From: Demequina oxidasica
GTDB taxonomy: Bacteria > Actinomycetota > Actinomycetes > Actinomycetales > Demequinaceae
Length of the DNA: 64,000 bases
Assembly (NCBI RefSeq): GCF_000975115.1
Contig: NZ_BBRE01000001.1
Span: forward strand, 62,001-126,000
Reading direction: 5' to 3'
The position numbers and the translations under genes are program-made. This document shows positions 1-7,398 of this stretch, one piece after another. The stretch's first letter is position 1; each line of letters begins with the position of its first letter. The notes beneath the pieces were generated by a model that saw nothing but the letters and a program-made list of their open reading frames with translations, did no database searches and was not told where the DNA came from.

Positions 1-137
1 ATGAGCCCGTCGGCGTTCTCGGCGATCACGCGGTCGTCCGTCAGCACCACCCGGGCGCCCACGTGCTCCAGGGCGCGCACCGCGGAACGCACGTTGCCGA
101 AGCCATAGTCGAGGACGCAGACAAGAGGAGCAGACAT
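1..137 (-). CDS. hisH: HisH, glutaminase subunit of imidazole-glycerol-phosphate synthase (partial, N-terminus only)
   Basis: This is the first 45 codons of HisH, running off the left edge of the window. HisH releases ammonia from glutamine and passes it to HisF, which makes imidazole glycerol phosphate and AICAR. The visible start MSAPLVCVLDYGFGNVRSA matches the N-terminal DYGxGNxxS signature of the class I amidotransferases used in histidine synthesis; the catalytic Cys-His-Glu lie outside the window. The ATG at 137 has no Shine-Dalgarno but has TAAACT seven bases upstream, so it may be read as a leaderless message. The gene belongs with hisB and hisC but is separated from them by an opposite-strand gene. 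Confidence 0.9.
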   Translation of the reverse strand, partial: MSAPLVCVLDYGFGNVRSAVRALEHVGARVVLTDDRVIAENADGL

Positions 138-144
138 GGCGGCA

Positions 145-150
145 AGTTTA
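145..150 (-). promoter_or_regulatory. Putative -10 of a leaderless hisH promoter (TAAACT)
   Basis: TAAACT fits the actinobacterial -10 pattern TANNNT and ends seven bases before the hisH ATG. Transcription would therefore start at or next to the start codon. No ribosome binding site is present in the intervening TGCCGCC. No convincing -35 is visible. Confidence 0.5.
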
Positions 151-236
151 CCGGGCTGAATGCCGCCGCTCCCCCACTCCCAGTTGTGCACTTTGGGCCC
201 GCCAGAATTATCTGCTTGCGCGGAAGGTCCCTTGCA

Positions 237-335
237 GGACCGCTACGAAGTGGGTCGGTGCCACGTCCCCCTAGCGGTCCCTCAGCGCACGTTATGCGCA
301 CTCTGATTTTTCTAGCGGTCCCAAAATGTACACTG
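237..335 (+). repeat. Phased GGTCC repeat array A (TAGCGGTCCC units, 41 bp apart)
   Basis: TAGCGGTCCC occurs at 272-281 and 313-322, exactly 41 bases apart, and the same nine-base core lies inverted at 237-245 (GGACCGCTA). The unit starting at 272 aligns with array B at 5701 over 50 bases with 40 identities, including CGCACTCTG followed by five T. Positions 285-299 also form a small hairpin (GCGCA, TGCGC) upstream of the T run. The array fills much of the 263-base gap between hisH and the gene at 401. The rest of that gap (138-236 and 336-400) holds only the promoter elements listed separately. Function unknown: a regulator-binding array or a small interspersed repeat are both possible. Confidence 0.6.
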
Positions 336-356
336 AGCGCAGTTCACGCCCGCCGA

Positions 357-383
357 CTACTGTGAATAGTAGGAACTACTCAC
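357..383. promoter_or_regulatory. Alternating CTACT/AGTAG half-sites upstream of the gene at 401
   Basis: CTACT (357-361), AGTAG (368-372) and CTACT (376-380) alternate in orientation. AGTAG-GAA-CTACT is a perfect short palindrome, with outer GTGA and TCAC matching imperfectly. The site lies about 20 bases before the start codon at 401, a suitable position for an operator. No regulator can be named. Confidence 0.3.
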
Positions 384-400
384 CGGCATAGGGGCACATC

Positions 401-1147
401 ATGGATAGCAATACGGTACTCATCATCGTCGGACTGGCCATCGTCGCTGTACTCGCAGTAGTGCTGATCGTGGCGATTCGCCGGCGCAAGGCACGCACCT
501 TCGCCGCGCTGACCCCCGAGGAGCGCGAGCTCGTCTACGCCAAGGACCAGTACTCCACCCGCGTTGGCGAACTCAACAGCGAACTCAAGGCAACGGAGAA
601 GGAGTCCCGCAAACGCACCAAGCGCGCCGAGGATCGTCTTCGCGAGGCCACCGCAATCGGCGGGGACAGGATCGACTCGCTGAAGGGGGCAAACGGCACG
701 GTGTCGTTCACTGGCCTCATGATCACCACTCCGTCCGGCGAGTACGCACTCACTCCACAGACCACTGCGAGCGCGGACATCACCGGCTCGCCCGCAGTCG
801 CGGACGGCGCGGAGGGAACGGACGATGCGGTGGACACGCGAACCGTCGCACTGACGCTCGGTGGCAATGGCATTTCCGATGTGGTGACCTTTGCGCTCGG
901 CAAGGAGGCCGAGGTGCGCGCCCTAGCCGCCAAGATTACGAGTGCCGCCGCCCAGGTCGAGACGCTGCAGCAGCAACGCAACGCTGCCGTCGCTGCCGCG
1001 GAGCAGGAGGTTGCCGAAGCGAACTCGAATGCGACCATCGAGGCCAACAATGCCCAGGCGCGTTACGACGCCGCCGAGCAGGAAAGCATGGCCAAGGTGC
1101 GGGCCGCCGAGGATGCCGTGCGTTTGCGGGGCATCAATCCCAAGTAG
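401..1147 (+). CDS. Membrane-anchored coiled-coil protein of unknown function
   Basis: A 248-residue protein that I do not recognise. Residues 6-26 form one hydrophobic segment followed by RRRKAR, which predicts an N-terminal anchor with the bulk in the cytoplasm. Residues 38-90 and 180-240 are Glu/Lys/Ala/Gln-rich and likely coiled coil. They flank a middle part (about 90-175) with Ser/Thr/Gly-rich, beta-like sequence. The start is ATG at 401, preceded by AGGGG six bases upstream. It is the only plus-strand gene inside the histidine block, between hisH and the gene at 1182, and its upstream region carries repeat array A and a short palindrome. A scaffold or envelope-stress role is only a guess. 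Confidence 0.75.
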   Translation: MDSNTVLIIVGLAIVAVLAVVLIVAIRRRKARTFAALTPEERELVYAKDQYSTRVGELNSELKATEKESRKRTKRAEDRLREATAIGGDRIDSLKGANGTVSFTGLMITTPSGEYALTPQTTASADITGSPAVADGAEGTDDAVDTRTVALTLGGNGISDVVTFALGKEAEVRALAAKITSAAAQVETLQQQRNAAVAAAEQEVAEANSNATIEANNAQARYDAAEQESMAKVRAAEDAVRLRGINPK

Positions 1148-1166
1148 GCCACGAGCGAGTTTGCGT

Positions 1167-1184
1167 TGAGCGCCTCAGCGCTCA
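1167..1184. terminator. Possible bidirectional stem-loop between converging genes
   Basis: TGAGCGC, a CTCA loop and GCGCTCA form a perfect 7-bp stem between the stop at 1147 and the stop of the minus-strand gene at 1182, which it overlaps. There is no T tract, so the terminator call is weak. Confidence 0.35.
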
Positions 1185-1679
1185 GAGGCCTTCTCTGCGG
1201 TTCGCCTCTTTGGCCATCTTGCGTAATTCCTTGAACGCCTTGATGCGACCCATATTGGCGTCGTGCACCTTGTCCGGGTGCGTCACGGCGAAGTCCTCGA
1301 TGTCCTCAGTTCCCATCATCAGATTCGTAATGGCGCTGGGCGCCTGATCCAGCGCGAACCCGGGCGACAGCGACTCACCCTTCTCCCCGGCAGACCAGCG
1401 GTGAATGGTGATGTGACCGCCGCGACGCTCCATGGCGAGCATCGGCTGATCCTTCAGGAACGTGGAAATCGCCTTGCCTGCGCTGTCGACCGCGCCCTCG
1501 GACGTGTCGTCCAGGACCGCGAAGGCTCCGGCACCGGTCTCGATGACCTTGCCGCCGATGCTGTTCAGCGAGCACAGCGCAGCCAGCACCTTGCCATTGG
1601 GCAGCGGGGTCAGTAATGCAACCGTCGCCTTCTCCTCTGATGCCTCGGCCGGCTGGCCAATCGGCGTCGCCTCCTTCAC
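1182..1679 (-). CDS. Hypothetical protein translated with hisB
   Basis: A 165-residue soluble protein that I cannot assign to a named family. It has no signal peptide or membrane segment. An N-terminal alpha/beta-looking half (VALLTPLPNGKVLAALCSL) precedes a charged helical C-terminus rich in Lys and Arg. The start is a GTG that shares its first base with the hisB stop (TAGTG), so translation is probably coupled. The AAGGAGG just after the GTG is inside the gene and has no standard start downstream at a useful distance. Uncharacterised proteins are often found next to hisB and hisH in actinobacteria, so a histidine-linked or regulatory role is possible but not shown. Confidence 0.75.
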   Translation of the reverse strand: MKEATPIGQPAEASEEKATVALLTPLPNGKVLAALCSLNSIGGKVIETGAGAFAVLDDTSEGAVDSAGKAISTFLKDQPMLAMERRGGHITIHRWSAGEKGESLSPGFALDQAPSAITNLMMGTEDIEDFAVTHPDKVHDANMGRIKAFKELRKMAKEANRREGL

Positions 1680-2308
1680 TACAGCGCACCCTTAGTGGAC
1701 GGGATGCCCGTGACCCGAGCATCGGCCGCCACGGCACCACGCAGCGCACGCGCGAGCGCCTTGAACTGCGCCTCCACGATGTGGTGCGGGTCGCGTCCCG
1801 CGAGCACGCGCATGTGCACGCAGATGCCCGCGTGGTGCGCGATGGACTCGAGAGCGTGAGCCGTCAGCGAGCCAGCGAAGTTTCCGCCGATCAGGTGAGT
1901 GGCCTGGCCGACAGGCTCACCCACGTGCACAAAGTACGGACGGCCGGAGACGTCCACGACGCACTGCGCGAGGGCCTCATCGAGCGGCACCATCGCGTCG
2001 CCAAAGCGGGAAATACCAGCCTTAGTGCCCAACGCCTGCTTGAGTGCCTCGCCGATGCAGATGGAAACGTCTTCAACGGTGTGGTGGCTGTCGATGTGGA
2101 CGTCGCCCGTGGCTTGCACCTTGAGGTCCATGAGCGAGTGCTTGCCCAACGCGGTCAGCATGTGGTCGTAGAACGGCACGCCGGTGCTGATCTCGGTGAC
2201 GCCGGAGCCGTCTAAGTCCAACTCCACAAGCACGCTGGACTCGCTCGTGGCGCGCTCGACGCGGCCCGTGCGGGTGCCCTTAACAATTCCCGATGCCGTC
2301 TCACTCAT
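1679..2308 (-). CDS. hisB: Imidazoleglycerol-phosphate dehydratase
   Basis: Dehydrates imidazole glycerol phosphate to imidazole acetol phosphate, the step before HisC. The 209-residue length is that of the single-function enzyme without the N-terminal phosphatase found in enterobacteria. The two metal-binding histidine motifs are present: HHTVED at about residue 75 and HHIVEA near the C-terminus. The chosen ATG at 2308 overlaps the hisC stop in ATGA. An upstream in-frame extension to 2380 lies inside hisC and has no family similarity. The gene is translationally coupled to hisC in front and to the hypothetical gene behind. Confidence 0.95.
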   Translation of the reverse strand: MSETASGIVKGTRTGRVERATSESSVLVELDLDGSGVTEISTGVPFYDHMLTALGKHSLMDLKVQATGDVHIDSHHTVEDVSICIGEALKQALGTKAGISRFGDAMVPLDEALAQCVVDVSGRPYFVHVGEPVGQATHLIGGNFAGSLTAHALESIAHHAGICVHMRVLAGRDPHHIVEAQFKALARALRGAVAADARVTGIPSTKGAL

Positions 2309-3399
2309 GCCGTGACCTCCAGTAGTGCGGCGCGGAATAGCGCCATTTCTGCGGGCGTGCCGATGGACACGCGCAACCATCCTTCGGGTCCCACTACGCG
2401 GATCAACACTCCGCGCTCGAGCAGTCCCTCAAAAACCTTGACCCGGTCGCCGAACGGGCCGAACAGCGCAAAGTTGGCGTCCGTGTCCGCGACGGTGTAC
2501 CCCTGGTCCTGCAGCCACGTGACCGTCTCGTCGCGCTCGGCGCGGATCTCGTCGACCTGTGCCTGCAGCACGCGACTGTGAGCCAAGGCGGCACGGGCCG
2601 TCGCCTGCGTGACGGCGCTCAGGTGATACGGCAGGCGCACCACGCGCAGCGCGTCCACCACGGGTTCGTGCGCCGCGAGGTAGCCCAGTCGGCCGCCTGC
2701 CAGGGCAAACGCCTTGGACATGGTGCGACTGATAGCCAGGTTGGGGTACTCAGGAAGGATGCTTGCCGCACTCGGAACACCGCGCCTGCGGAACTCGCCG
2801 TATGCCTCGTCGATGACCAGGACGCAACCGCCAGGAACAGCCTGGGCGGCATCGGCTAGCTGTCGGACGTCGTCAAGTGGAAGCGCCGTGCCCGTCGGGT
2901 TGTTCGGGCTGGCGACAATAACCAGAGTGGGCTTCCTCTCCGCGATCGCGGCCACGGCGGCCGGGATGTCGAGGCTGAAATCCTCATTGCGCGGCAACGT
3001 CACGAACTCGGTCAACGAGTCGCGGGCGTACTCCGGATACATCGAATAGGTGGGCGCGAAGCTGAGCACGGTGCGACCCGGGCCGCCGAAGGCCTGGTGG
3101 AGGTGCAGCATGACCTCGTTCGAGCCGTTCGCGGCCCAGATATTGCGCACCTCGAGAAAGTCGACGTGACTCTCGGTCGCAAGGTACTTCGCGAGGTCGG
3201 CGCGCAGCGCGGTGAAGTCGCGGTCGGGGTAGCGGTTGAGCCCCTCGGCGGCTTTGCGCACGGCCGTCGCGATCGCATCTGCGACGGCGGGAGGCGGTGA
3301 GTAGGGATTCTCGTTGACGTTCAGGCGAGCCCGAACTTCAAGTTGGGGAGCGCCATACGGCTCGAGTCCCACGAGTTCGGGGCGCAGGGGCAGAGTCAT
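2305..3399 (-). CDS. hisC: Histidinol-phosphate aminotransferase
   Basis: A PLP-dependent class I/II aminotransferase that converts imidazole acetol phosphate and glutamate to histidinol phosphate and 2-oxoglutarate. It is 364 residues, the family length. The PLP lysine is K229 in [12 protein letters not shown]; the cofactor-binding ASPNNPTG lies near residue 163 and the VIDEAY aspartate near 198. The ATG at 3399 has no ribosome binding site but has TAGACT seven bases upstream, suggesting its own leaderless promoter rather than read-through from hisD, from which it is separated by two lipoprotein genes. Its stop overlaps hisB (ATGA). Confidence 0.95.
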   Translation of the reverse strand: MTLPLRPELVGLEPYGAPQLEVRARLNVNENPYSPPPAVADAIATAVRKAAEGLNRYPDRDFTALRADLAKYLATESHVDFLEVRNIWAANGSNEVMLHLHQAFGGPGRTVLSFAPTYSMYPEYARDSLTEFVTLPRNEDFSLDIPAAVAAIAERKPTLVIVASPNNPTGTALPLDDVRQLADAAQAVPGGCVLVIDEAYGEFRRRGVPSAASILPEYPNLAISRTMSKAFALAGGRLGYLAAHEPVVDALRVVRLPYHLSAVTQATARAALAHSRVLQAQVDEIRAERDETVTWLQDQGYTVADTDANFALFGPFGDRVKVFEGLLERGVLIRVVGPEGWLRVSIGTPAEMALFRAALLEVTA

Positions 3400-3406
3400 G
3401 GGTGGC

Positions 3407-3412
3407 AGTCTA
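3407..3412 (-). promoter_or_regulatory. Putative -10 of a leaderless hisC promoter (TAGACT)
   Basis: TAGACT ends seven bases before the hisC ATG, inside CCAGTAGACT. The same ten bases except the first C occur before hisD. No Shine-Dalgarno sequence lies between hexamer and start. Confidence 0.5.
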
Positions 3413-3461
3413 CTGGCGGTCGTGAAGCAGTCCAGTCAAGCACTCGGCCAGGCACGCACGA

Positions 3462-3890
3462 CTACGGCAGCTCGACCTCAATTTGGCCGATCTCGCGACC
3501 AAAAACCATCACCCCGTAGGTTCCAGCAGGCGCCGATTCGGGAATCAAAAATTCAGCGCGACCACTCAAGTCTTGTGTGTCTTTCTCAAGCGTGCCGAGG
3601 TCGCTTTCTCGCCATGACCCGCTTACCTCCCAAAGACCCACGTCTGCGGTGGTGGGCTCCGCGGTCTCCGCAGTCGGATCAGTGTCATTGCACTCGGCGT
3701 GTACGTCGGTGAACAACAGAATCACATGCCTGCCGGAGATCGCCGGGCTGGGGCTCGACTCGACCGTCATCGGGACACAAGAAGCCGCGACAACCTGCAT
3801 CTCGTCTGCACCCGAACAACCGGCGAGCGCGGCGCCAAGCGCGAGCGCGCCGCTAGCGATCGTCAGCGCCGAGCGCACCCGCATCATCAT
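3462..3890 (-). CDS. Lipoprotein, paralogue of its neighbour at 3887-4318
   Basis: A 142-residue secreted lipoprotein. A basic start and hydrophobic stretch are followed by a lipobox, LAGC, at about residues 22-25, so the Cys should be lipidated and the protein held on the outer face of the membrane. The mature part is short and beta-rich, with a Cys pair (AASC and AECND) that could form a disulfide. It shares the lipobox, the second-Cys motif CND and a C-terminal pattern (PxGxYxVMxxGxxxGxxEV) with the upstream lipoprotein, so the two look like a tandem duplication. The start overlaps the neighbour's stop in ATGA. Function unknown. Confidence 0.8.
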   Translation of the reverse strand: MMMRVRSALTIASGALALGAALAGCSGADEMQVVAASCVPMTVESSPSPAISGRHVILLFTDVHAECNDTDPTAETAEPTTADVGLWEVSGSWRESDLGTLEKDTQDLSGRAEFLIPESAPAGTYGVMVFGREIGQIEVELP

Positions 3891-4318
3891 GGCGCGACCA
3901 CCTCGAAGCTCCCGAACTGATCACCATCGAGCATCACGTTAAACGCGCCTGGCACCGTGTCGCTTGGAAGCAGGATCGTCGCCGTAGCGGTGAAGTCCTC
4001 CGTCGCGTCAAGAGTTGCCACATCCGACGGCCCCCACGAACCGTCCGCGGCCTCCAGGCTCACCGTCACGCCATTGGCTGGGGAGTCCGCTCCTTCACCT
4101 TGGTCATTGCACGTTGCACTCAGGTTGTTGGCTGTGATCGTCGCGGCTTCACCGGCCACTACAGGGTTGGGCTCCACTGCCACCTCAGGAGCCGCGCAGG
4201 CCGCTTCAGCGCCACCACCCTGGAACGCGCTCAAGCCGCCACCGTTGTCTGAGCAACCCGCGAGCGCTAGGGCGACCAACACCCCTGACAACGTAGCCGC
4301 GATGCGCCTCGGATTCAT
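3887..4318 (-). CDS. Lipoprotein, first of a tandem pair
   Basis: A 143-residue lipoprotein with signal sequence and lipobox LAGC at about residues 19-22. The mature domain begins with a Gly/Ala-rich linker and continues as a small beta-sandwich-like domain of about 100 residues with Cys in CAAPEV and SATCND. It starts 15 bases after the hisD stop, without a clear ribosome binding site, and overlaps the next gene by four bases. The pair sits between hisD and hisC, where no lipoprotein belongs in the pathway. Extracellular ligand binding is possible; no function can be assigned. Confidence 0.8.
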   Translation of the reverse strand: MNPRRIAATLSGVLVALALAGCSDNGGGLSAFQGGGAEAACAAPEVAVEPNPVVAGEAATITANNLSATCNDQGEGADSPANGVTVSLEAADGSWGPSDVATLDATEDFTATATILLPSDTVPGAFNVMLDGDQFGSFEVVAP

Positions 4319-4333
4319 GTGCTTAATAGTGCA

Positions 4334-5641
4334 CTAAGAGTGCTGAGTGCGCGCGGTGATGGCCTCACCGTGGGCAGGCAGGTCCTCGGCGTTCGCGAGC
4401 GCGACCACCTTGTCCCCCACCGCCGCCAGCGCATCGGCGCTGTAGGTGATAACGGATACGGCGCGCAGGAAGCTCGTGGTGTTGAGCCCGCTGGCGAAGC
4501 GAGCAGTGCCGCCGGTGGGCAGCACGTGGTTGGACCCCGCGAGGTAGTCGCCCAGCGGCACGGGGCTGTGTGGGCCCACGAAGATCGCACCTGCGTTGCG
4601 GATGTTCGCCGCGACGGCGGCGGCATCGGCGGTGTGAATCTCTAGGTGCTCCGCGCCATACGCGTCGGCGACAGCGATGGACTGCGCGATGCCGCTCGTC
4701 AGGATGACCGCGCTCTGGCGACCGCTCAGGGCTTCCTTGGTGCGAGCGACGTGCTTGGTTGCCTCGGCGCGGCGCGCGAGAGCCGACTGAACAGCGTCGG
4801 CGAGAACAGCATCGTCCGTAATCAATACCGAGCCGGCCATGGGGTCGTGCTCGGCCTGGCTGAGGAGATCCGCGGCGATGAAGTCCGGGTTAGCGGTGGA
4901 GTCCGCGATGACCGCGATCTCGGTGGGGCCGGCCTCCGCGTCGATGCCCACGACGCCACGCACGGCGCGCTTGGCCGCCGCGACGTAGACGTTGCCGGGG
5001 CCGGTGATGACGTCAACCGGGTCGCAAAGGTCGTCGACTCCGTAGGCGAGCATGGCGATGGCCTGCGCGCCGCCGACCGCGTACATCTCGGTGATACCCA
5101 GCAGCGCGCACGCCGCCAGGATGGTCGGGTGAGGCAGGCCGCCGAACTCGCTCTGGGGCGGGCTGGTCACGGCGATGGACTCGACGCCCGCGGCCTGGGC
5201 GGCGACCACGTTCATGATGACCGAGCTGGGGTACACCGCCAGGCCGCCGGGCACATAGAGGCCCACACGACCCACTGGGATCCAGCGCTGCGTGACGTTT
5301 GCACCCTCGGCGAGGTCGACCGAGACCTCCGGCGGGACCGTCGCCTCGTGATATTTGCGGACGCGAGTGATGGCCTCCTCGAGGGCGCCCAGGACGTCGC
5401 GGTCGAGCGTGGTGAGCGCCTCGGAAATGGCGTCCGCGGGGACTCGCAAGTGCTCGGGGCTCACGCCGTCGAACTTCTCGCCGAGCTCGCGCAGCGCGAC
5501 CTCCCCACGCTCGCGCACATCATGGATGATCGGCTCGACAGTGGCGAGGGCGTCGCCCACGTTGACGTCGGCACGCGGAACTACCCTGAGCAGCTCGCGC
5601 GTGGTGAGATTCTGGCCGCGAAGATCGATGAGTGAAAGCAC
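4334..5641 (-). CDS. hisD: Histidinol dehydrogenase
   Basis: The last enzyme of histidine synthesis: a zinc enzyme that oxidises histidinol to histidine in two NAD-dependent steps. It is 435 residues, the usual length. Family blocks are in order: GPGNVYVAAAKRAV, EAGPTEIAVIAD, LLSQAEHDP (zinc-ligand Gln and His), HLEIHT, and GDYLAGSNHVLPTGG with the zinc Asp. The start is a GTG at 5641 with TAGACT six bases upstream and no Shine-Dalgarno. Upstream lies repeat array B. It is the first histidine gene on this strand and is followed by two lipoprotein genes instead of hisC. Confidence 0.96.
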   Translation of the reverse strand: MLSLIDLRGQNLTTRELLRVVPRADVNVGDALATVEPIIHDVRERGEVALRELGEKFDGVSPEHLRVPADAISEALTTLDRDVLGALEEAITRVRKYHEATVPPEVSVDLAEGANVTQRWIPVGRVGLYVPGGLAVYPSSVIMNVVAAQAAGVESIAVTSPPQSEFGGLPHPTILAACALLGITEMYAVGGAQAIAMLAYGVDDLCDPVDVITGPGNVYVAAAKRAVRGVVGIDAEAGPTEIAVIADSTANPDFIAADLLSQAEHDPMAGSVLITDDAVLADAVQSALARRAEATKHVARTKEALSGRQSAVILTSGIAQSIAVADAYGAEHLEIHTADAAAVAANIRNAGAIFVGPHSPVPLGDYLAGSNHVLPTGGTARFASGLNTTSFLRAVSVITYSADALAAVGDKVVALANAEDLPAHGEAITARTQHS

Positions 5642-5647
5642 GCGACG

Positions 5648-5653
5648 AGTCTA
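5648..5653 (-). promoter_or_regulatory. Putative -10 of a leaderless hisD promoter (TAGACT)
   Basis: TAGACT ends six bases before the GTG start of hisD. The context CAGTAGACT matches the hisC promoter. No ribosome binding site is visible. Confidence 0.5.
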
Positions 5654-5700
5654 CTGGGGTGAGCATGTGGCCATCGCGTCGCGCCACCACACCAACCCCG

Positions 5701-5750
5701 TAGCGGTCCCACAATGTACGTTTGACGCACTCTGTTTTTTCAGGCGGTCC
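5701..5750 (+). repeat. Phased GGTCC repeat array B
   Basis: GGTCC at 5705-5709 and 5746-5750 are 41 bases apart, both within (T)AGCGGTCC or GGCGGTCC. The whole 50-base block is 80 percent identical to the first unit of array A, including CGCACTCTG and a T run. It lies between the hisD start and the stop of the DUF4260 gene, in the 120 bases upstream of hisD. Confidence 0.6.
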
Positions 5751-5761
5751 GGAACTGCGCG

Positions 5762-6148
5762 TCAGCCAGTGGTGGGCGTGTCGCTGGCCTTGTGCTTGCC
5801 GATCCAACCCAGGTGCGTGTGCTGAAAGTCGTCGTCATGCTTGAGCCCATAGCCCAGCGCACGGTCCACCGCGACGTGGAAACCCCACGCCATCGCCACG
5901 AGCGCGACCCAGCGAAGGTCGGTCGCGAAGTAGATCAGCACCATTAACGCCGGACCCGTGTAGTTGTGAACCGCGTTGTAGAACATCGCACCTACCTTGG
6001 GGTTCGCGAGGAAGCCCAGCGCAGAGAGGTCGAAGGCGAGGAACAGCGCCAGTAGCCACCACCATCCGAAGCCCAACACGAGCATTCCGACAATGACGGC
6101 GACTGCTATCGCGGCGCTCTCGACGCGCTGCCACTTAATAGTGTTCAT
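5762..6148 (-). CDS. DUF4260 family small membrane protein
   Basis: A 128-residue protein with about four hydrophobic segments (roughly residues 10-28, 30-47, 62-78 and 80-95) joined by very short loops. The features FDLSALGFLANPKVGAMFYN, HNYTGP and a C-terminal GLKHDDDFQHTHLGWIGK are characteristic of the DUF4260 family, whose function is unknown. The ATG at 6148 has TAGGCT six bases upstream and no ribosome binding site. The gene is probably monocistronic, with repeat array C upstream and array B downstream. Confidence 0.85.
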   Translation of the reverse strand: MNTIKWQRVESAAIAVAVIVGMLVLGFGWWWLLALFLAFDLSALGFLANPKVGAMFYNAVHNYTGPALMVLIYFATDLRWVALVAMAWGFHVAVDRALGYGLKHDDDFQHTHLGWIGKHKASDTPTTG

Positions 6149-6154
6149 GGTGTA

Positions 6155-6160
6155 AGCCTA
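6155..6160 (-). promoter_or_regulatory. Putative -10 of a leaderless promoter for the DUF4260 gene (TAGGCT)
   Basis: TAGGCT ends six bases before the ATG, with TACACC between. It is the same hexamer and spacing as before dapF. Confidence 0.5.
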
Positions 6161-6218
6161 GGGAAGCCGCGCCTCTCCTGTACTCCACTGCCGGAGCGAC
6201 CTCGCATCCACCCTGCTA

Positions 6219-6280
6219 TTGGTCCCTTCTCGCACGCTCTGGGTGGGTCCGAGCGTCCTGTTGGTCCAATGTGGCGCGCG
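6219..6280 (+). repeat. Phased GGTCC repeat array C (TTGGTCC units, 42 bp apart)
   Basis: TTGGTCC occurs at 6219-6225 and 6261-6267, exactly 42 bases apart. The first copy continues as GGTCCCTTCTCGCACG, matching the GGTCC-N6-GCACG pattern of arrays A and D. A further GGGTCC lies between them at 6245-6250. The array occupies the gap between the dehydrogenase stop and the DUF4260 start. Confidence 0.5.
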
Positions 6281-6287
6281 AGCGGGT

Positions 6288-7238
6288 CTACCCGAGGCTG
6301 AAGCCGCCGTCACTCGTGATCACCTGACCGACTACCCAGGCGCCAGCATCGGTCGCAAGCCAACCAATCAGTGAAGCCGGGTCGCTGGGCCGGCCAAACC
6401 GCCCGAAGGCCGTGGTCGCCGTCCATTCCTCAAGCTGCCGGAACTCGTCGGGGGCCTTGTCTGTCACGTCCGCGTCAAGGTAGCCAGTGTTGACCGGACC
6501 AGGGTTGATGGTGTTGAGCACGATGCCCAGATTGAGAAGCTCGCTCGCCACTGTCGGCGTAATCCCCGCCAGCGCGGCCTTGCTCGTCGCGTATGCCACC
6601 TCCCCCGGCATCGGGCCATGAATCTGCCCTGACGTCATCCAGAACACCCGTCCCACCGGCACGTCGTGAGGTCCGGTATTGGGGATGCGCTCCCCCGGCT
6701 TGCGCGGTGTCGCATCCGGGGACGACTGCACGTGAAGTTGGGCAAAGTGTCTGGTCAGGAGAACTGTCGAGCGGGCATTGGTGTCCCACATCGCATCTAG
6801 GCGACCCGCAGTCATGTCCAGGATCGAGCCATCGTCACCGCTCTTGGCGTGGTTGCAGACCAGAATGTCGAGCTCGCCGGTGAGCGCCGCCGCGGCGGCC
6901 ATGAGCCTCGGCACCTCGGCGGCATCACTCAGGTCGCCACTCAGATCGCCGATGGTCGCGTCCCCCACTCGCGCGGCCTCGAGCCCGGTGAGCACATCGG
7001 CGATGTCGTCGCCGCCCCACGGCTGATCAAGGTCGTGCGGGCGATAGTGGTGGATGAAGACGCTGGCGCCGAGCTCCAAGAACTTGGTGGCCACAGCGAA
7101 GCCGATGCCGCGGCGGCGGGATACGCCCGTCACCAAAGCTGTCTTGCCAGCAAGAAGGAACTGACCGCGGTGTCGCCCAGAATTGAAGTCCGCGGTGTCG
7201 GGCTGCCGGGTGCTGGGATCTTGATTACTGGAGCGCAT
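6288..7238 (-). CDS. Short-chain dehydrogenase/reductase
   Basis: A classical SDR oxidoreductase of 316 residues. The Rossmann nucleotide-binding motif TGVSRRRGIG is near residue 40. The active-site tyrosine and lysine are in YATSK, preceded by the catalytic serine in WMTSGQIHG. The NPGPVNTGYL loop follows, and the C-terminus ends in the familiar VITSDGGFSLG. It resembles FabG-like reductases, but the substrate cannot be told. Residues 1-30 are a polar extension. ATG at 7238 was chosen; a TTG at 7259 would add seven residues. Neither has a good ribosome binding site. It stands alone between dnaE and the DUF4260 gene, with repeat arrays on both sides. Confidence 0.85.
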   Translation of the reverse strand: MRSSNQDPSTRQPDTADFNSGRHRGQFLLAGKTALVTGVSRRRGIGFAVATKFLELGASVFIHHYRPHDLDQPWGGDDIADVLTGLEAARVGDATIGDLSGDLSDAAEVPRLMAAAAALTGELDILVCNHAKSGDDGSILDMTAGRLDAMWDTNARSTVLLTRHFAQLHVQSSPDATPRKPGERIPNTGPHDVPVGRVFWMTSGQIHGPMPGEVAYATSKAALAGITPTVASELLNLGIVLNTINPGPVNTGYLDADVTDKAPDEFRQLEEWTATTAFGRFGRPSDPASLIGWLATDAGAWVVGQVITSDGGFSLG

Positions 7239-7398
7239 GGGTGTTCCGATCTGATTCAAGGTGGCGCACTTTGCCGCCTACCACGAGGAGGGGGTGCGGG
7301 GGCTCGGGTATGCGCAGCATCGGCACTAGCCGGTGCGCACGGATCAGAGAGTTGCCATGCGTTGAGGCTAACATTTGGCGGCGCACGTGTGGCAAACC

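Noticed and set aside
4646..5635. Plus-strand open frame (329 codons) opposite hisD
   Set aside because: hisD is complete with all motifs; the antisense frame is Arg/Asp/Gly-rich without domains.
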